Source of the DNA: Saccoglossus kowalevskii
Taxonomy: Eukaryota > Hemichordata > Enteropneusta > Harrimaniidae
Assembly (NCBI RefSeq): GCF_000003605.2
Contig: NW_003121911.1
Coordinates: 548,666 to 584,020, forward strand
Reading direction: 5' to 3'
DNA length: 35,355 nucleotides
Part shown: positions 21,503 to 32,756 of the stretch, piece after piece
Position numbering within the stretch: the stretch's first letter is position 1
Layout of the letters: every line of letters starts with the position of its first letter
Position numbers and translations under genes: made by a program
The notes under the pieces: generated by a model
The model's database searches: none
Seen by the model: only the letters and a program-made list of their open reading frames with translations
What the model was told of the DNA's origin: nothing

Positions 21503-23269
21503 TCATGCCTTTTGCAATGTGGAAGTATCGAGGCTCTGTAGGTCCCACCACGGTGTTTGTTTCGAATGCGTCACACAATACTCCCCACCATCTTCAATAT
21601 TCTGAGCATTGAGAGCGCTGTATGGCAAGTTTGACATCCCCTGCAGCTGGCTTCTGAATCACGCGAAATGTTGACCACTGATGCTCGTGCTCCGTAATAG
21701 GAAATATGTGTTACATCCATTGACACGTGGTCGACGGAAAATAAAAAAAGCGTCACATTTGGTGAAACAATACAGCGTTATAATTGTCCGTATGTTGAAC
21801 CCATTTTAGCTTTTATTCACCAAGTTTCGATAATATACTGAATGTAAAAATCCTGATTTTGAACTACTAGATAACCAGCCTGAGCACTTTTTTCGCAGTC
21901 TCTGTAAATCCATTGACACATACGGTCGTCTGATAAGAATTACTCTTTCTTATTTTAAACAAGCTGCTCGACAGGTCGAGACATGAACGCAATTGAGCAG
22001 TTTATCTTCGCTAAGCAGAAAGATGTGGATTGTATTCATTGTTTAATGATGGCGCTCTCGGGGGAGAGGCTAACAAATGATAAGAGCGAGGTAGTCTATT
22101 GTCGCATTTCTCTGAGTATGCATGTTCAATAGACTAGTCGTGTACTGTACTTGTTTATCTCGAACACAAGGTAAAACACTAATTTTCCATAACATATTCT
22201 GTATATTAAAAAGCGAACATTGATCTATATTCATTAGAATGGTTAAGAAAAGCCACACATAGACCTCGGATCAGAAGAAATATTACAACACGCCACTGTC
22301 ATTTATTTATGTTATTTACAGAACAAATGGAACTGAACTTGTATAGCAATGAACTCAACCAATCAGAAATAGCACGCGTTTGTTAAGGCATACTTATTGG
22401 GCATTTATATGCGAATGTAGGTTTAGCAACAGCAAAAGAAAGCGATACCGTCCCTTGCAAGGGCGGGTCATTTAATGGTTTGTACTCGCTGTCTGTTCAT
22501 TTCTCGCAAAATTGCGAAAGACGTCCACTTGGAGGATCGATCATATGAAATGAGTTTATAGTGTTAATTGATTGACTGTCTCTATTACTGTTACTTTATT
22601 ACTTACAAAAAACAAAATGTCCATTCATATATGGGTAGCACGTGCCATTAAATCATGGGGACAATTACGTATTGGTTGCGTACTCCATGTTGTCTTATGC
22701 TGCAGTGTGTTCAAAACGGTTGAAATGAGCTCTTTGATTGTATATGACCAGTTTCCGAATCTCACCAGTGATTCGTGCTTTTAGCATACACATAGATAGT
22801 GCTCGAGAATGTTTGAAACCGAAGTTAATCAGATTTAGTAAAAATGAGATGAAAAACTACGTGTATTCTATGTACGAGATTTACATCCTGGATTGGTTGA
22901 TGGATCATAAGTAGTACATATAATGCAAGCATACAAAATACTTGTTGCATGCTGTATCATTCGATTTAGTTTGGAAACTGCAAAAAACCTGCCAGATAGG
23001 CAATGTTAGATCGTGATCGACGATAACCTTATAATGTATTGCCCTGGATATGCTAGCTTCAATGTGACAAGACAAAACCGATGTTGAAATGTGTACAGGA
23101 TTATGAAGGTGACGATTTCCAGTCAGCCATTGCAAAAAAATCAACACAATTTAAACGTGAGGTTATGTGTATTCTCAGGGGTAATTCATCTTAGAAAGAA
23201 CGATTGGCAATGCTGGAACATTCCAAGGCAACTATAAATATTCCTTAATATAATTGTGTATTGCAGTGC
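21503..23269. other. no gene supported, several acceptor-like words
   Basis: Good acceptor words (ACTTTTTTCGCAG near 21894, GTTATTTACAG near 22320, GTATTCTCAG near 23177) are each followed by a quick stop in the phase needed by the exon at 21297. AAG|GTAAAA near 22171 and AAG|GTGACG near 23108 end very short frames. No coherent gene could be assembled. Confidence 0.35.
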
Positions 23270-23669
23270 CGATGAATACAGCATTATTGTACATTATGTA
23301 AGAGTTTGAATATTGAAGTATATACTGACTCAGCAATGGCACACTTGAATGCATACATATTATATATGAGAATTTGAATATGGAAATATATACTGACTTA
23401 GCAATGGCACACTTGAATGCATACAAATTATGTAAGAATTTGAATATGGAAATATATATTGACTCAGCAATGGCACACTTTAATGCATACACATTATGTA
23501 AGAATTTGAATATGGAAATATATATTGACTTAGCAATGGCACACTTGAATGCATACAAATTATGTAAGAATTTGAATATGGAAATATATATTGACTCAGC
23601 AATGACACACTTGAATGCATACAAATTATGTAAGAATTTGAATATTGAAGTATATACTGACTCAGCAAA
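23270..23669. repeat. 66-bp satellite array ending in the assembly gap
   Basis: Six copies of a 66-bp unit start at 23305, 23373, 23439, 23505, 23571 and 23637 (TTTGAATAT anchors). The first spacing is 68 bp, the rest exactly 66. A partial copy precedes them. Copies are 90% or more alike, so the array is young. Because 66 is a multiple of 3 the array stays open in long frames on both strands with a 22-residue period. These are artefacts of the repeat unless transcripts say otherwise. Confidence 0.95.
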
Positions 23670-23916
23670 NNNNNNNNNNNNNNNNNNNNNNNNNNNNNNN
23701 NNNNNNNNNNNNNNNNNNNNNNNNNNNNNNNNNNNNNNNNNNNNNNNNNNNNNNNNNNNNNNNNNNNNNNNNNNNNNNNNNNNNNNNNNNNNNNNNNNNN
23801 NNNNNNNNNNNNNNNNNNNNNNNNNNNNNNNNNNNNNNNNNNNNNNNNNNNNNNNNNNNNNNNNNNNNNNNNNNNNNNNNNNNNNNNNNNNNNNNNNNNN
23901 NNNNNNNNNNNNNNNN
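23670..23916. other. assembly gap (N)
   Basis: 247 undetermined bases directly after the sixth satellite copy. The array probably continues inside, and its true length is unknown. Confidence 0.99.
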
Positions 23917-24043
23917 GATGACGAAACTCTAAATAGCTCTCAGAAAGTCAATTTGAAGTACCGATTTTTTTCTACATAATCAAACACGGAATGACATCTT
24001 AAATCCTAAATGTATCCTTGTTTACTTTCTCATTGACCTCAAT

Positions 24044-24072
24044 ACTAGGACATAACCTCTTTATGTCCTAGT
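24044..24072. repeat. perfect 12-bp stem hairpin
   Basis: ACTAGGACATAA, loop CCTCT, TTATGTCCTAGT. The stem is perfect and ends abruptly on both sides. Confidence 0.8.
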
Positions 24073-24150
24073 CAAATGGAAAACATTCAAAAATGATTGA
24101 TTTTGTTCCAAAAAAGGATACCTTTGGAGGTGTGTAGTGTCTAGACGATT

Positions 24151-24168
24151 GGCGCCATCTAATGGTCA
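24151..24168 (-). promoter_or_regulatory. CTCF-like word
   Basis: Minus strand TGACCATTAGATGGCGCC matches the CTCF core (CCASYAGRKGGCGC) at most positions, 12 of 17 to the long consensus. Weaker than the site at 19234. Confidence 0.25.
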
Positions 24169-26479
24169 ATATAATACATTTTACTGGTTTGGTGTAAAAC
24201 CGTCGTTGAACAAACGTTATCGACACCACTTCTTGTTGATCATAATCAGATGAAACTGAAAAAAATGTGAACTCCTCTTCCTCAGTAATTGTATACATAG
24301 ACGTTTCCGTATGGTTAAATGAATGAATTTGAAAGTGGTTTGCCAGATTCTAGAAATAAAATCGTACCCATTCGAATATAACCAGTGAAATCCTAGACCG
24401 AAAACAAATCATATCATGAATTCAGTGACAAAAGTTGCGACCCTTAAGGCATAGGTTCAGCAAGTTACATTGGGTGTTTCAAAATATTGAGAATGCCCGC
24501 TGCATTAGTTAGAAATTATACCTTTGAAAGCAAGATTGTGGGTGTGTAAATATATTAGCAAACACCGTGCAACGCTTCAGTTAGGCATCATGTAATTGCA
24601 GTTATGACTTATGATGTTCATAAATGGTATGAAATACTTGCTAGCCGCCAGATCATGTCAAATAAATAGTTAAATCTAGGACAAATAAATAGTTAATATC
24701 TTTAGTTTTAGTCTTTTGAAGTGAATATATGGTGTACACGCACTGTCATAACCTTTGGGGTTTTCAGAAGGAGGTGTGGTTGAAATCATGTAATTAAAGT
24801 AAGAAAAATGAATGATTAAATTTATTTTGCTCATTTGTTTGAAACGCAAGTAAATATCTCTATATAGGGAAAAAGGAATCACTATATTAGGTTGATTTTC
24901 TAATCCTTGCGGTTGGATACAAAACATATGTGCCAGCTTAATTCGTCATTAGTATGTGTGCGTGCGTGTTTACTACATAGCGTAATAAAATAGTGCGTTT
25001 ATGGTTTACACACAATCGTTTTTCTGTCGCCGCTAAATAAGACTATTTGTATTAAATATCGACTGTCATAGTAAAAAAATCGTACGTCATCTTGCAACAT
25101 GGTGACATCACCGTGGGGCGAACTATGTGCAAGCAAATGATGTAATAAAGTTTGAGTTATGTACAAATAGTGACGTTATATCATTTAAGTTAATTGGATT
25201 TTTTAATGAAAATATCACGAATGTAATATCTAATGATTAACTTTATATGGGGAGATCAAGAAAACTACTGTATATTATGATTTTGAGAGTGAAAGCTCTC
25301 TCTTAGTCGATTACATTGATATTAAATGTGCCATTTAAATTAACCAAAAAGTTCAGCATCTGAACGGCATGTTTATTTGTTAAGTATATTATGGCCATAA
25401 AGCTATCAGTAATACTGATTTACGATACATCACACCTTGCCGTTATTAGATGTAATATCAGGAACACAATATTTACCCACGTCGCCTCTTTATCTACGCA
25501 GCTGCGAGAATGATTCAGTTTTATGAGACGAAACACAACACCGTTTCGAGTAACACCTTGTTTAAACATCTCGAAATGCTATTGCTGTCTTTATTTGACA
25601 CGTAGAGTGCAAGACTGGGCTAATATCATACGTTGACATTTGAATATGACGTGAAACTTTTACTAAAACGTGGTACATAAATAATAGGACTGTGGCCGTC
25701 ACACAGTCACATGTGAAGGAGTCTGTAAAATGGAAACGTATGCTTGGGTATGTTGTAAGGCAGACTACGAATAAAAAGTACTACTCAATGGCCATGTGAT
25801 TTGTTTTCGTACTGTATGTCACCATCAGTAGAAGTTTGTAACTGTGTGCAGTGATGTGCAACTAAGTTCCCCATTCTTGTAAAACTCTCGCTTCAATTTT
25901 TGCATATGTAGGGACCATACGCAATTCATCATATGGAAGAAAATGGCCTGGTTCCACAACTTCTTAAAACAACTGCATAGTTGTTATCGGTATGTTTGTG
26001 AGTACTATGTAAAATATTTTGAGGCGGAATTATAGTTTTTGTAAACTAATTTTCAACATCAATACTGTCAATTCAACAATACTGTAAAATCATTTAGTTT
26101 TACTGACATTTAATTTCAGTATTTTGATGTTTGGGGCATACTCCCTGTGTATTATTTTCACAGATATTTTTTATTAATATTGTTATTTTACATGTTCACG
26201 TAGATTTAATTTAGCGGATTTTACTTATAAGGGAATATAGCGAAATTAAAACCCAGTGAATTTACAATAGTTGACAATGTTCAATCCAGTCATGGTACAC
26301 TTCTATGACATATAAATTATGATAATCACGCTGGGTGGAGACAATGTAGTGTGACACTGTCGCACTATTAAAAACGTATCTGTATAACTCTGGCTGCCTT
26401 AGTTTTATAAACATGCGCCATGTTACTTTGAAATTGAACAACAGTAATTTTATTAACAACAAACATATTTAGCAATCAA
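24169..26479. other. intergenic, nothing recognised
   Basis: AT-rich. No frame with codon bias or splice support was seen on either strand. Confidence 0.45.
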
Positions 26480-26481
26480 TA

Positions 26482-26545
26482 ATTTATTTCGGTACAAGGC
26501 CTCGAGACCTGTCGTACAACGGAAATGACAAATGAAAAGACAATA
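26482..26545 (-). mobile_element. worn LINE 3' end
   Basis: The minus strand reads GTACGACAGGTCTCGAGGCC then TTGTACCGAAATAAATTATT. It matches the 3' end of the LINE at 34877 (GTACCATAGGCCTGAGGCCATTGTACTGAATAAAATT), including the GTAC...GTAC stem. Same family, older copy. Body sequence to the right (to about 27000) is not recognisable as coding, so the copy is 5' truncated or decayed. Confidence 0.6.
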
Positions 26546-27886
26546 GAATATAATAATAATTTCAAGAGATGTGTTAGATAGAGAAAAATAAGTCTACTCA
26601 GGGGCAAAGGCAAACTGAATCAGAGAATCACACTGAGCAAACACAAGAATCTACTGGGCGAACGCAACACAACCTGATATCAAAAACAGTTACTATATTA
26701 CAGAGAATCAGACGATGAAAAGCCATGTTGTTGCCAGTTGTTACTCCCATGGACAAATAAGAACATGGTTTGTAGTCCCAGGGTATTGATGTAATAACAA
26801 GATACATATGTATCTTGTGAATTGCGGTAACATTAAATCACATATATTACTGGCAAGGTATGATGACTAATGTACAGTTATTGCTCCAGCAGTGTAAAGC
26901 TTGCGAGAAAATGAAGAATATTCAGTCATGACTAGATCAACCATGATACTGAAAGTGATACTGGCAATTAGGAGGGACATTAAAAGGGATAACCCAACTG
27001 TTTTTGTGTTGTATTATTGATTTGAAATTGTTTTGTTTTATTATAATCGCCAACAATTCTGCATAACAAAACTGAGGATTACACTAGACAACATAGCAGT
27101 AAAATCAGTGAGAGAAAAATATATATAAACTAAATGGTATAAATGAAGGTATGTCAGGTGTGCAATGAGTGAGTACTTCCTGCTCCACGTGGGCACACGT
27201 CATATATCATTCTGAGACATGATCAAATGGTTCCTTTATTAGGTATAAGGTCATAAGAATTATTTTTGGAATAGTTGTTTTTGACGACAAGCTCATGACA
27301 TCTGCAATCAAAAAACTAAAACTAAAGGTTCGTCGTTCTTTGATTCTTCTCAAACAAACGTTGGTTTAACAGTAACAATGTTTTTAAGACATCTCGACTA
27401 CAGTCCTGATTATAGCAAATGAGCTAGGAAATGTGTTCCCTGTGCATAGACAGGAGGGTTAGATGTTGCTGTGAAGGTGTGAAAATTTGATAATATTCAT
27501 CTCTTTTGTCATATAGTCAGACTGGCCTTGGAGTCAGTCAAATTCAAGGCACAGATGAAGTATGAAGCAGAAGAATCAGATTCGTTGTCCGCAACATCTC
27601 AAGTTCAGTTAAATACATCGTTGGAATATATACAATTACCTTATTTAGGATCGTTGGTGGAAAGTAACTTTTGTTTTCTACTAATTCAGCTTAAGTAGAA
27701 GAATGACAACTTGGATCATTTTATCACAAAATGCTATATTGACAATGTTCCCAATACGTTATTTTAATTTATCATGCAATATAGTATTATGCAGAATGAT
27801 AAAATTTAAAATTTAAAGTGATATTGATTTCAATTTTCCAAAAATCTCTTTAGAATTGTTCAATACTTCACATTTAATTAGACATC
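26546..27886. other. intergenic, possibly decayed LINE body at its left end
   Basis: Nothing firm. It contains a 22-bp palindrome (26797-26818) and ATATATATAAAC followed by ATGAAG|GTATGT near 27118-27150, a TATA/ATG/donor combination too short to call. Confidence 0.35.
26797..26818. repeat. perfect 22-bp palindrome
   Basis: ACAAGATACAT followed immediately by its reverse complement ATGTATCTTGT, with no spacer. Confidence 0.85.
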
Positions 27887-27892
27887 TTTAAA

Positions 27893-27934
27893 ATGACATC
27901 ACAGATGACATCACAAATTTAAAATGACATCACA
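27893..27934. repeat. triple ATGACATCACA repeat
   Basis: The 11-mer occurs at 27893, 27905 and 27924; the outer two also share TTTAAA in front. TGACATCA is one base from CRE, so this may be a bZIP-binding cluster or a replication-slippage product. Confidence 0.6.
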
Positions 27935-28130
27935 GAATTGTTGGAGCAAATTTTAAGGTTTAAGACGAATCCATGTTTGAATATTAAAATGGTTCAGCAA
28001 TTAGTCTGGCTTTGTAATGTGTTTTGGGGGTTCAGGTATTCAATACAAGCTGGGCAAATCGTCCGATTCTTTCTTGATAGCAATGTTCCTATATGTCACG
28101 AACTATGTGTGTTTATCGCACCATCAAATG

Positions 28131-28400
28131 TCATTCTCTAATTGCTAATTTGTGCTCTATTGTAAAACACCCAATCTTCACTTTTTTGGACACACTGGAA
28201 TTTGCATGGCAATAGCCAACTAATCTAATGAAGGTAGTCGCATGGAATGAAAACCCCCGGTCGGAAATTAAAGGCAACCTGGCTCGATCCAGTAATATCT
28301 TAAATGTTGTTCCATTTATACAGACATATAATCTTGGCTGGTCACTGCATAGCATAATCTTACTCCTCTCCAGTTGTACTGGAACTACATGTAGCAGCAA
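28131..28400 (-). mobile_element. fossil LTR-retrotransposon protease fragment
   Basis: The minus-strand translation holds LYVCINGTTFKILLD, like the N-terminal half of a retropepsin, followed about 20 residues later by FIRLVGY and KVKIGCFTIEHKLAI, like the later strands of a Gypsy/Metavirus-type protease. No reverse transcriptase, integrase or LTRs were found around it. It is an isolated, broken remnant and probably old. Resemblance is by eye only. Confidence 0.4.
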
Positions 28401-29404
28401 GTAGCAGTGTGGTACTTCCTAGACACAGGTACGAATTTAAATTGTAGTTCAGGCATCAATCCCAATAGGTTCTCGCTAAAGAGTGGATATTTCCTCGCAG
28501 TATATGTTATTCATTCACTCATTCATTGTTACAGTATACAAACCCACTTCAGTGAAGGGCGACCCCTGGCGTCCATTTATTAAACTTCGGGAAACTCTAT
28601 ATACTGTGTTGTGATTTAATATATTCGTTGAGGTGATATACATATTTTCGCTTACCGATCTAATCTAACGCTGACAGAACCGTTTAACAGTAGACCTGTA
28701 TAGAATACAACCTCCTTATATACAGTGGTGCCACAAAGACCCCTTTCGTAAGTAATTCATAATACTAAAGGGGAGGAGTCGTCACCTGCGCATGCGTCAG
28801 ATGACCATGGCGTGTCATTGTTTACAAACAAGCGTATACCCATGAGCCATTGCGTTTTAACATGCGTTGTTATCAGGTTTGGGACTCCAGGTTTTCCCGC
28901 GCGTGTGCAGCTGACGACCCTTCTGCTTCAAGCTCTTTATATTAATCGGCCACCTAAGTTAAATGTTTTTATCATAGTCATCTTGTTACCAAAATAACTG
29001 TTGATCGAGTGCAGCATTTAGCGATATTCACTTTTCCACGAAAGGCTGACATATTATAACAGGTGGAATATTTCATTCATTTAATGAACACATGTAGGCG
29101 AAATGAACCTAATGATTGTGATTATGACATGGCTCATAGCTTTTATCATATACAATGCCACATAGGCAAGTTCAAACTTGTATTTATTATAGAACATCGG
29201 ATTATACAAATTATGAAATAATTTGAAATGTTCCATAATTGAAGTTAATATTTAACGAACCATTCAGACTTTGAAGCATTGTGTAAATCGGGCACCTGTA
29301 CAGATGAGCGTCTGTAATATTCACAAAGGAAGAAACAAAACGTGTATACATTAGCAAATTTAAAATGCGAATTGTCTGGTAAGACTATAGCGGTTGTTTT
29401 TCAC
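28401..29404. other. intergenic with an NRF1-like site
   Basis: Mostly featureless; (ATTC)-rich near 28509-28530. A 61-codon frame after the NRF1-like site (28812-28997, GC3 about 45%) begins at a non-ATG codon and is not called. Confidence 0.35.
28787..28796. promoter_or_regulatory. NRF1-like site
   Basis: TGCGCATGCG, the self-complementary NRF1 core, in a locally GC-richer segment. ATGACCATGG follows at 28800 but its frame closes after 14 codons. The same 10-mer recurs at 30780. Confidence 0.35.
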
Positions 29405-29581
29405 ACATTTTGGCTGTATGAAAATTTACTAGATACTCGGGGATACGACGATCTCAGCTGTTCATGCGCCCTCAAGCGTCTAGATATGATTTGTGTCGAA
29501 TTTTATAGTCAAAATCTTTTCCCACTTGAGGGCGCGGCAGGCCGAGTATCAAGTAAACATTTGCACAGCGAAAATGCGTAG
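29405..29581. repeat. long imperfect inverted repeat (fold-back element)
   Basis: Nested arms pair in order. GCGCCCTCAAG (29466-29476) pairs perfectly with CTTGAGGGCGC (29525-29535). TTACTAGATACTCGG (29426-29440) pairs at 14/15 with CCGAGTATCAAGTAA (29542-29556). Outside these, CACATTTTGGCTGTATG pairs loosely with TTTGCACAGCGAAAATGCG. The left arm has about 19 extra bases between the inner and middle blocks; the loop is 48 bp. Fits a MITE-like fold-back or a transcribed hairpin. No clear target-site duplication was found. Confidence 0.65.
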
Positions 29582-29987
29582 AAATACATAAAAAATATAC
29601 ATACCGGCTGCTTCACTCAAAATTACAGCTACGAGTGAGAGTGCTATCCATGTTATTTCCCACTATTGTCGCAGGGCGGGTTAAAAATAATCAATTCAAT
29701 CAAAATACAGTTTCTTTTTCTAATGTATCTATACAACATTCATGATAATTTATTATTAATAATAGTAAATAATTAATTATAAACATATTGAGAGTTTTTC
29801 TCGGTTTATTTGCACAAAGGGGAGCTTTGATATCTACTAACAGTCCAATTATTGTTTTTTTGTTTTCATTAAAATTTAAAACATACAGAATACAGATCCT
29901 GCATCAACTTATAATGAAACAAAAACATATATAGTCAATGTCAATATTTGCAGACTTCAGGCAGGGTTTTATCACGAGAGATGTGTT
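29582..29987. other. AT-rich spacer between two fold-backs
   Basis: No gene or repeat recognised. Confidence 0.4.
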
Positions 29988-30075
29988 GTTACCATAACAA
30001 TGTTATAGTGATCAATTTAATCACGGTTACTAAAAAAGATAACCGTGATTTAATCGACACGTTGTATGGTGGTAT
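29988..30075 (+). ncRNA. pre-miRNA-like hairpin candidate
   Basis: Core stem AATCACGGTTA (30019-30029), 10-nt loop, TAACCGTGATT (30040-30050) is perfect. Pairing continues outward with bulges: GTTACCATAACAAT (29988 on) against GTTGTATGGTGGTA (30061 on). Arms of about 40 nt and a small loop give the size of a microRNA precursor. Orientation is unknown, and no known miRNA seed was recognised. It may instead be another fold-back repeat. Confidence 0.25.
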
Positions 30076-30085
30076 CTACACTCAC

Positions 30086-31119
30086 CAGCGACAAAAGAAC
30101 AATGAACGATTTCTCCCACGTGGTCACCTAAATACTAAACACCCACCGTGTAACGTGCTACGTATACCGGGCAGTATCGCCTGGATATGATATCACCCCT
30201 ACTTCATGACAAATGTGCTAAACTCGTTTGATTTAATTGTGAAATTCACCCGGATATTCATAAACCCTGAATCATGAGATCACGCGATTATTTTTATAAA
30301 AGAACTGAACGTGGCCACCAACTATACACTAGATTCGACTACACTACGCCAGACTGTTATTTGTGCGTACTCTGTTTGAAATGTTATCTGGGCTTGGTCG
30401 TTTGTCAAACTTTCACTCTCCATCCGATGCCTTCATCATAATAAGAATCTACAGTATAATGCCAACCAACCTCCGTGTTTCTGGTATATAACAAAGCTAT
30501 TGTGGACAATTTCTTAGAAAATTAAGAGCAAGGAGACATTCAATGCTAAAGTGTCCCTACAGAAAATTCTTGGGAAATATGGAGTAACCGAAATACATTA
30601 GCATACATGTAAAAATGTTTTTGTTTACCTTTACACTATATTGGCAATTATCGCGATAACAATCGATGATAATCTTTCAATGCGACCTATAGACGCGTGG
30701 CTTCAGGTCCGTTCACTTTATGTCTTTATATTGTTGAAGGCAAAACATCAGTCGCCATTCCGAGTGCAAGCCCCCGGAGTGCGCATGCGGGAGCTAGTAA
30801 AGAAGAAGAGAACAACTACTACTGTATACACTTTGCTGGGCATTTTCAGTCAGACATCGAGCGAAAAGATTCCATTGTACTTGTGAAAAACTATTTACTA
30901 TTTCGAATGCAGAGATTATATTTTAACTCTATTGTATTGTATTCTATTGAATATTTTGTAGTATGCTGGCATAATAAAAAAAAACTATCCCATCACTTAC
31001 TTTCACAATCAGTCACTCTTTAAATCGCAAATTCTCTGAATTTGAAGAGGAAAACGAGTGTGTGTATTTAGTAGAAGAACGCACTTTGAAAAACCATTGT
31101 AATAATCAGTTTGTCATTC
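30086..31119. other. intergenic with a second NRF1-like site
   Basis: TGCGCATGCG at 30780-30789. A frame to 31023 covers it (from a GTG at 30697, GC3 about 41% in its first half, then AT-rich) without a recognisable domain; not called as a gene. Confidence 0.35.
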
Positions 31120-32110
31120 TCCCACGTCTATCACGATTTAGTACATACCGATTTATGAAATCCTACAGCGAAGTATTTAGCTTCCTGTGTACAGTGCGTC
31201 TATATGTGCGTATGGGTAACGTTCGCGTATTAATATAAGGTAATTTATATTAATCCCGATTAATTTACATTAATTAATGATAACACCCTATATGTAATAA
31301 AGAATACAAATACAATGTAACATTATTCAAACATCACCGTTTTCGAGACACTTTCCCGCGATATGTATGGCGTATATGGCGTATATGTCAATTAATGTTG
31401 ACTAGTAATCAACAGGTAGTCTCTGTACGTAATGTAACGATTCAATTACTTGGGGAACTTTTTTATGTCTTTAATGACATGTAATGGAAGACGCGGCTTG
31501 TTACACATTATTTTAGTGAGATGTACCATCCAATAAATTAAAAAGCGCGAATAAAATAGAGGGGTGCTCTAACTTGTGATTTTCGACTTCGTCATAGCGT
31601 TAAACACTATCGCGTCGTCCATTTTTAATTTTAAAATGATCAGCATGCAACCAACTGAGGTTCGTAATTCAGAAACAAGTTCAGCCACTCCAAGCTTCTG
31701 TGACTTTGAATCACCGGTCACTTGACACCGGAAAATCTTTAACAGCATTTCACGAAACTCCTGTGGCATTGGTGTGTGAGCTCACTCTTAAATCAAGTGA
31801 TTCACTGGTGAAATATTTGCGCTCACCGCAACCTACGTCTTCAAAACGAGAGTTCTATCGGACGGGAATTCCCGACTACAATTGACTATTCACGGTGTCA
31901 CATTTCGATTAGTTCATATCGATTTATGAAGTCCTAAAGCGAAGTATTCATTCATCACAATGGAAGAGCTTCCTCTGGGAATAGGAGTATATATGTGTAT
32001 GGGCATCGTTTGTGCATTAATTTATAGTAATTTATATTAATATTAATTGTATATAATTAAACCATATATGTGATAAATGCAATATAGTAACCATCATTTA
32101 AAAATAATCA
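31120..32110. repeat. 771-bp-period repeat: one full and one partial tandem copy
   Basis: CGATTTATGAARTCCTAMAGCGAAGTATT occurs at 31149 and 31920, and about 190 bp after each also align (TATGTG.GTATGGG, TAATTTATATTAAT, CATATATG). So a unit of 771 bp is followed by part of a second. Further blocks of the unit, ACACTTTCCCGCGATATG (31350), TAATCAACAGGTAGTC (31404), ATTCACTGGTGAAATATTTGCG (31800) and GGGAATTCCCGACTACAATTGACTATTC (31864), recur in the copy at 34370. No coding content shared by the copies was seen. Unclassified. Confidence 0.7.
31569..31769 (-). CDS. hypothetical ORF inside the repeat unit
   Basis: A 66-codon ATG frame beginning MPQEFREMLLKIFRCQ, with a hydrophobic patch GCMLIILKLK. 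GC3 about 43%. It lies in about 260 bp present in this copy of the 771-bp repeat but absent from the copy at 34370. No domain known; could be chance. Confidence 0.12.
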   Translation of the reverse strand: MPQEFREMLLKIFRCQVTGDSKSQKLGVAELVSELRTSVGCMLIILKLKMDDAIVFNAMTKSKITS

Positions 32111-32643
32111 TCTTTCACTGCAATTAATTATATATTACGCCTTTCCATGTTCAAACTTTGTTTAAATAATAGTGAAATGGCACAAAACTAGTTACAATTC
32201 TCCGTTGTTTTCATATTTAATAAATAAACTAGGAACAGAACACTATATATTTTTGTGGTAAATTAATTTCCTCCAGTAAAATGAACAACTGCTCCTCTTG
32301 TCTAGTTATGAAAAGCCTCGCGGGGTCCTGGCACGTCAATATAAATCCTACACAAAATACATGGATGCCAAAAATCAGATGGTGTGTCAACTTTGACGCA
32401 ATTACCGATGCTTCTGCGACGTATAAAAACATCGCGAAACTTGATAAATTAAGGTTTTTCCTCGACAATGTCAATGAAAACATCCGATCTTTCTAAATAA
32501 AACGTCCGGCACTTTAAAACATACTTACTTACATTATTTTTAATTACTAATTTAATTTCAGTACAAAATACTAGTATGTTAGGCAGTGTATATTTACTGT
32601 AAAATTTGTATTTACATATAAGAGAATTTATTTTATTCATTTC
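32111..32643. other. no feature seen
   Basis: AT-rich. Overlapping frames of about 70-84 codons on both strands (32229-32496) have no domain or splice support. Confidence 0.4.
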
Positions 32644-32646
32644 AAA

Positions 32647-32721
<75 letters not shown>

Positions 32722-32756
32722 ATACATAAATAAATAAATAAATAAATAAATAAATA
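32644..32756. repeat. (TAAA)n microsatellite, about 28 units
   Basis: A 113-bp tetranucleotide run with one interruption (ATACAT near 32722). It creates a spurious FIYLFIYL frame on the minus strand. Confidence 0.97.

Noticed and set aside
22122-22171. Short ATG exon MFNRLVVYCTCLSRTQ ending AAG|GTAAAA
   Set aside because: Only 16 codons, no promoter and no in-phase acceptor found; too little to call.
23270-23669. CRISPR-like regular repeat
   Set aside because: Units are contiguous without unique spacers, in an animal genome; a satellite.
23374-23979. Long frame through the satellite and the N gap
   Set aside because: It consists of satellite repeats and undetermined bases; openness follows from the 66-bp period.
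29466-29535. Pair of convergent CTCF sites
   Set aside because: Only about 11 of 17 positions fit; the inverted-repeat explanation covers both.
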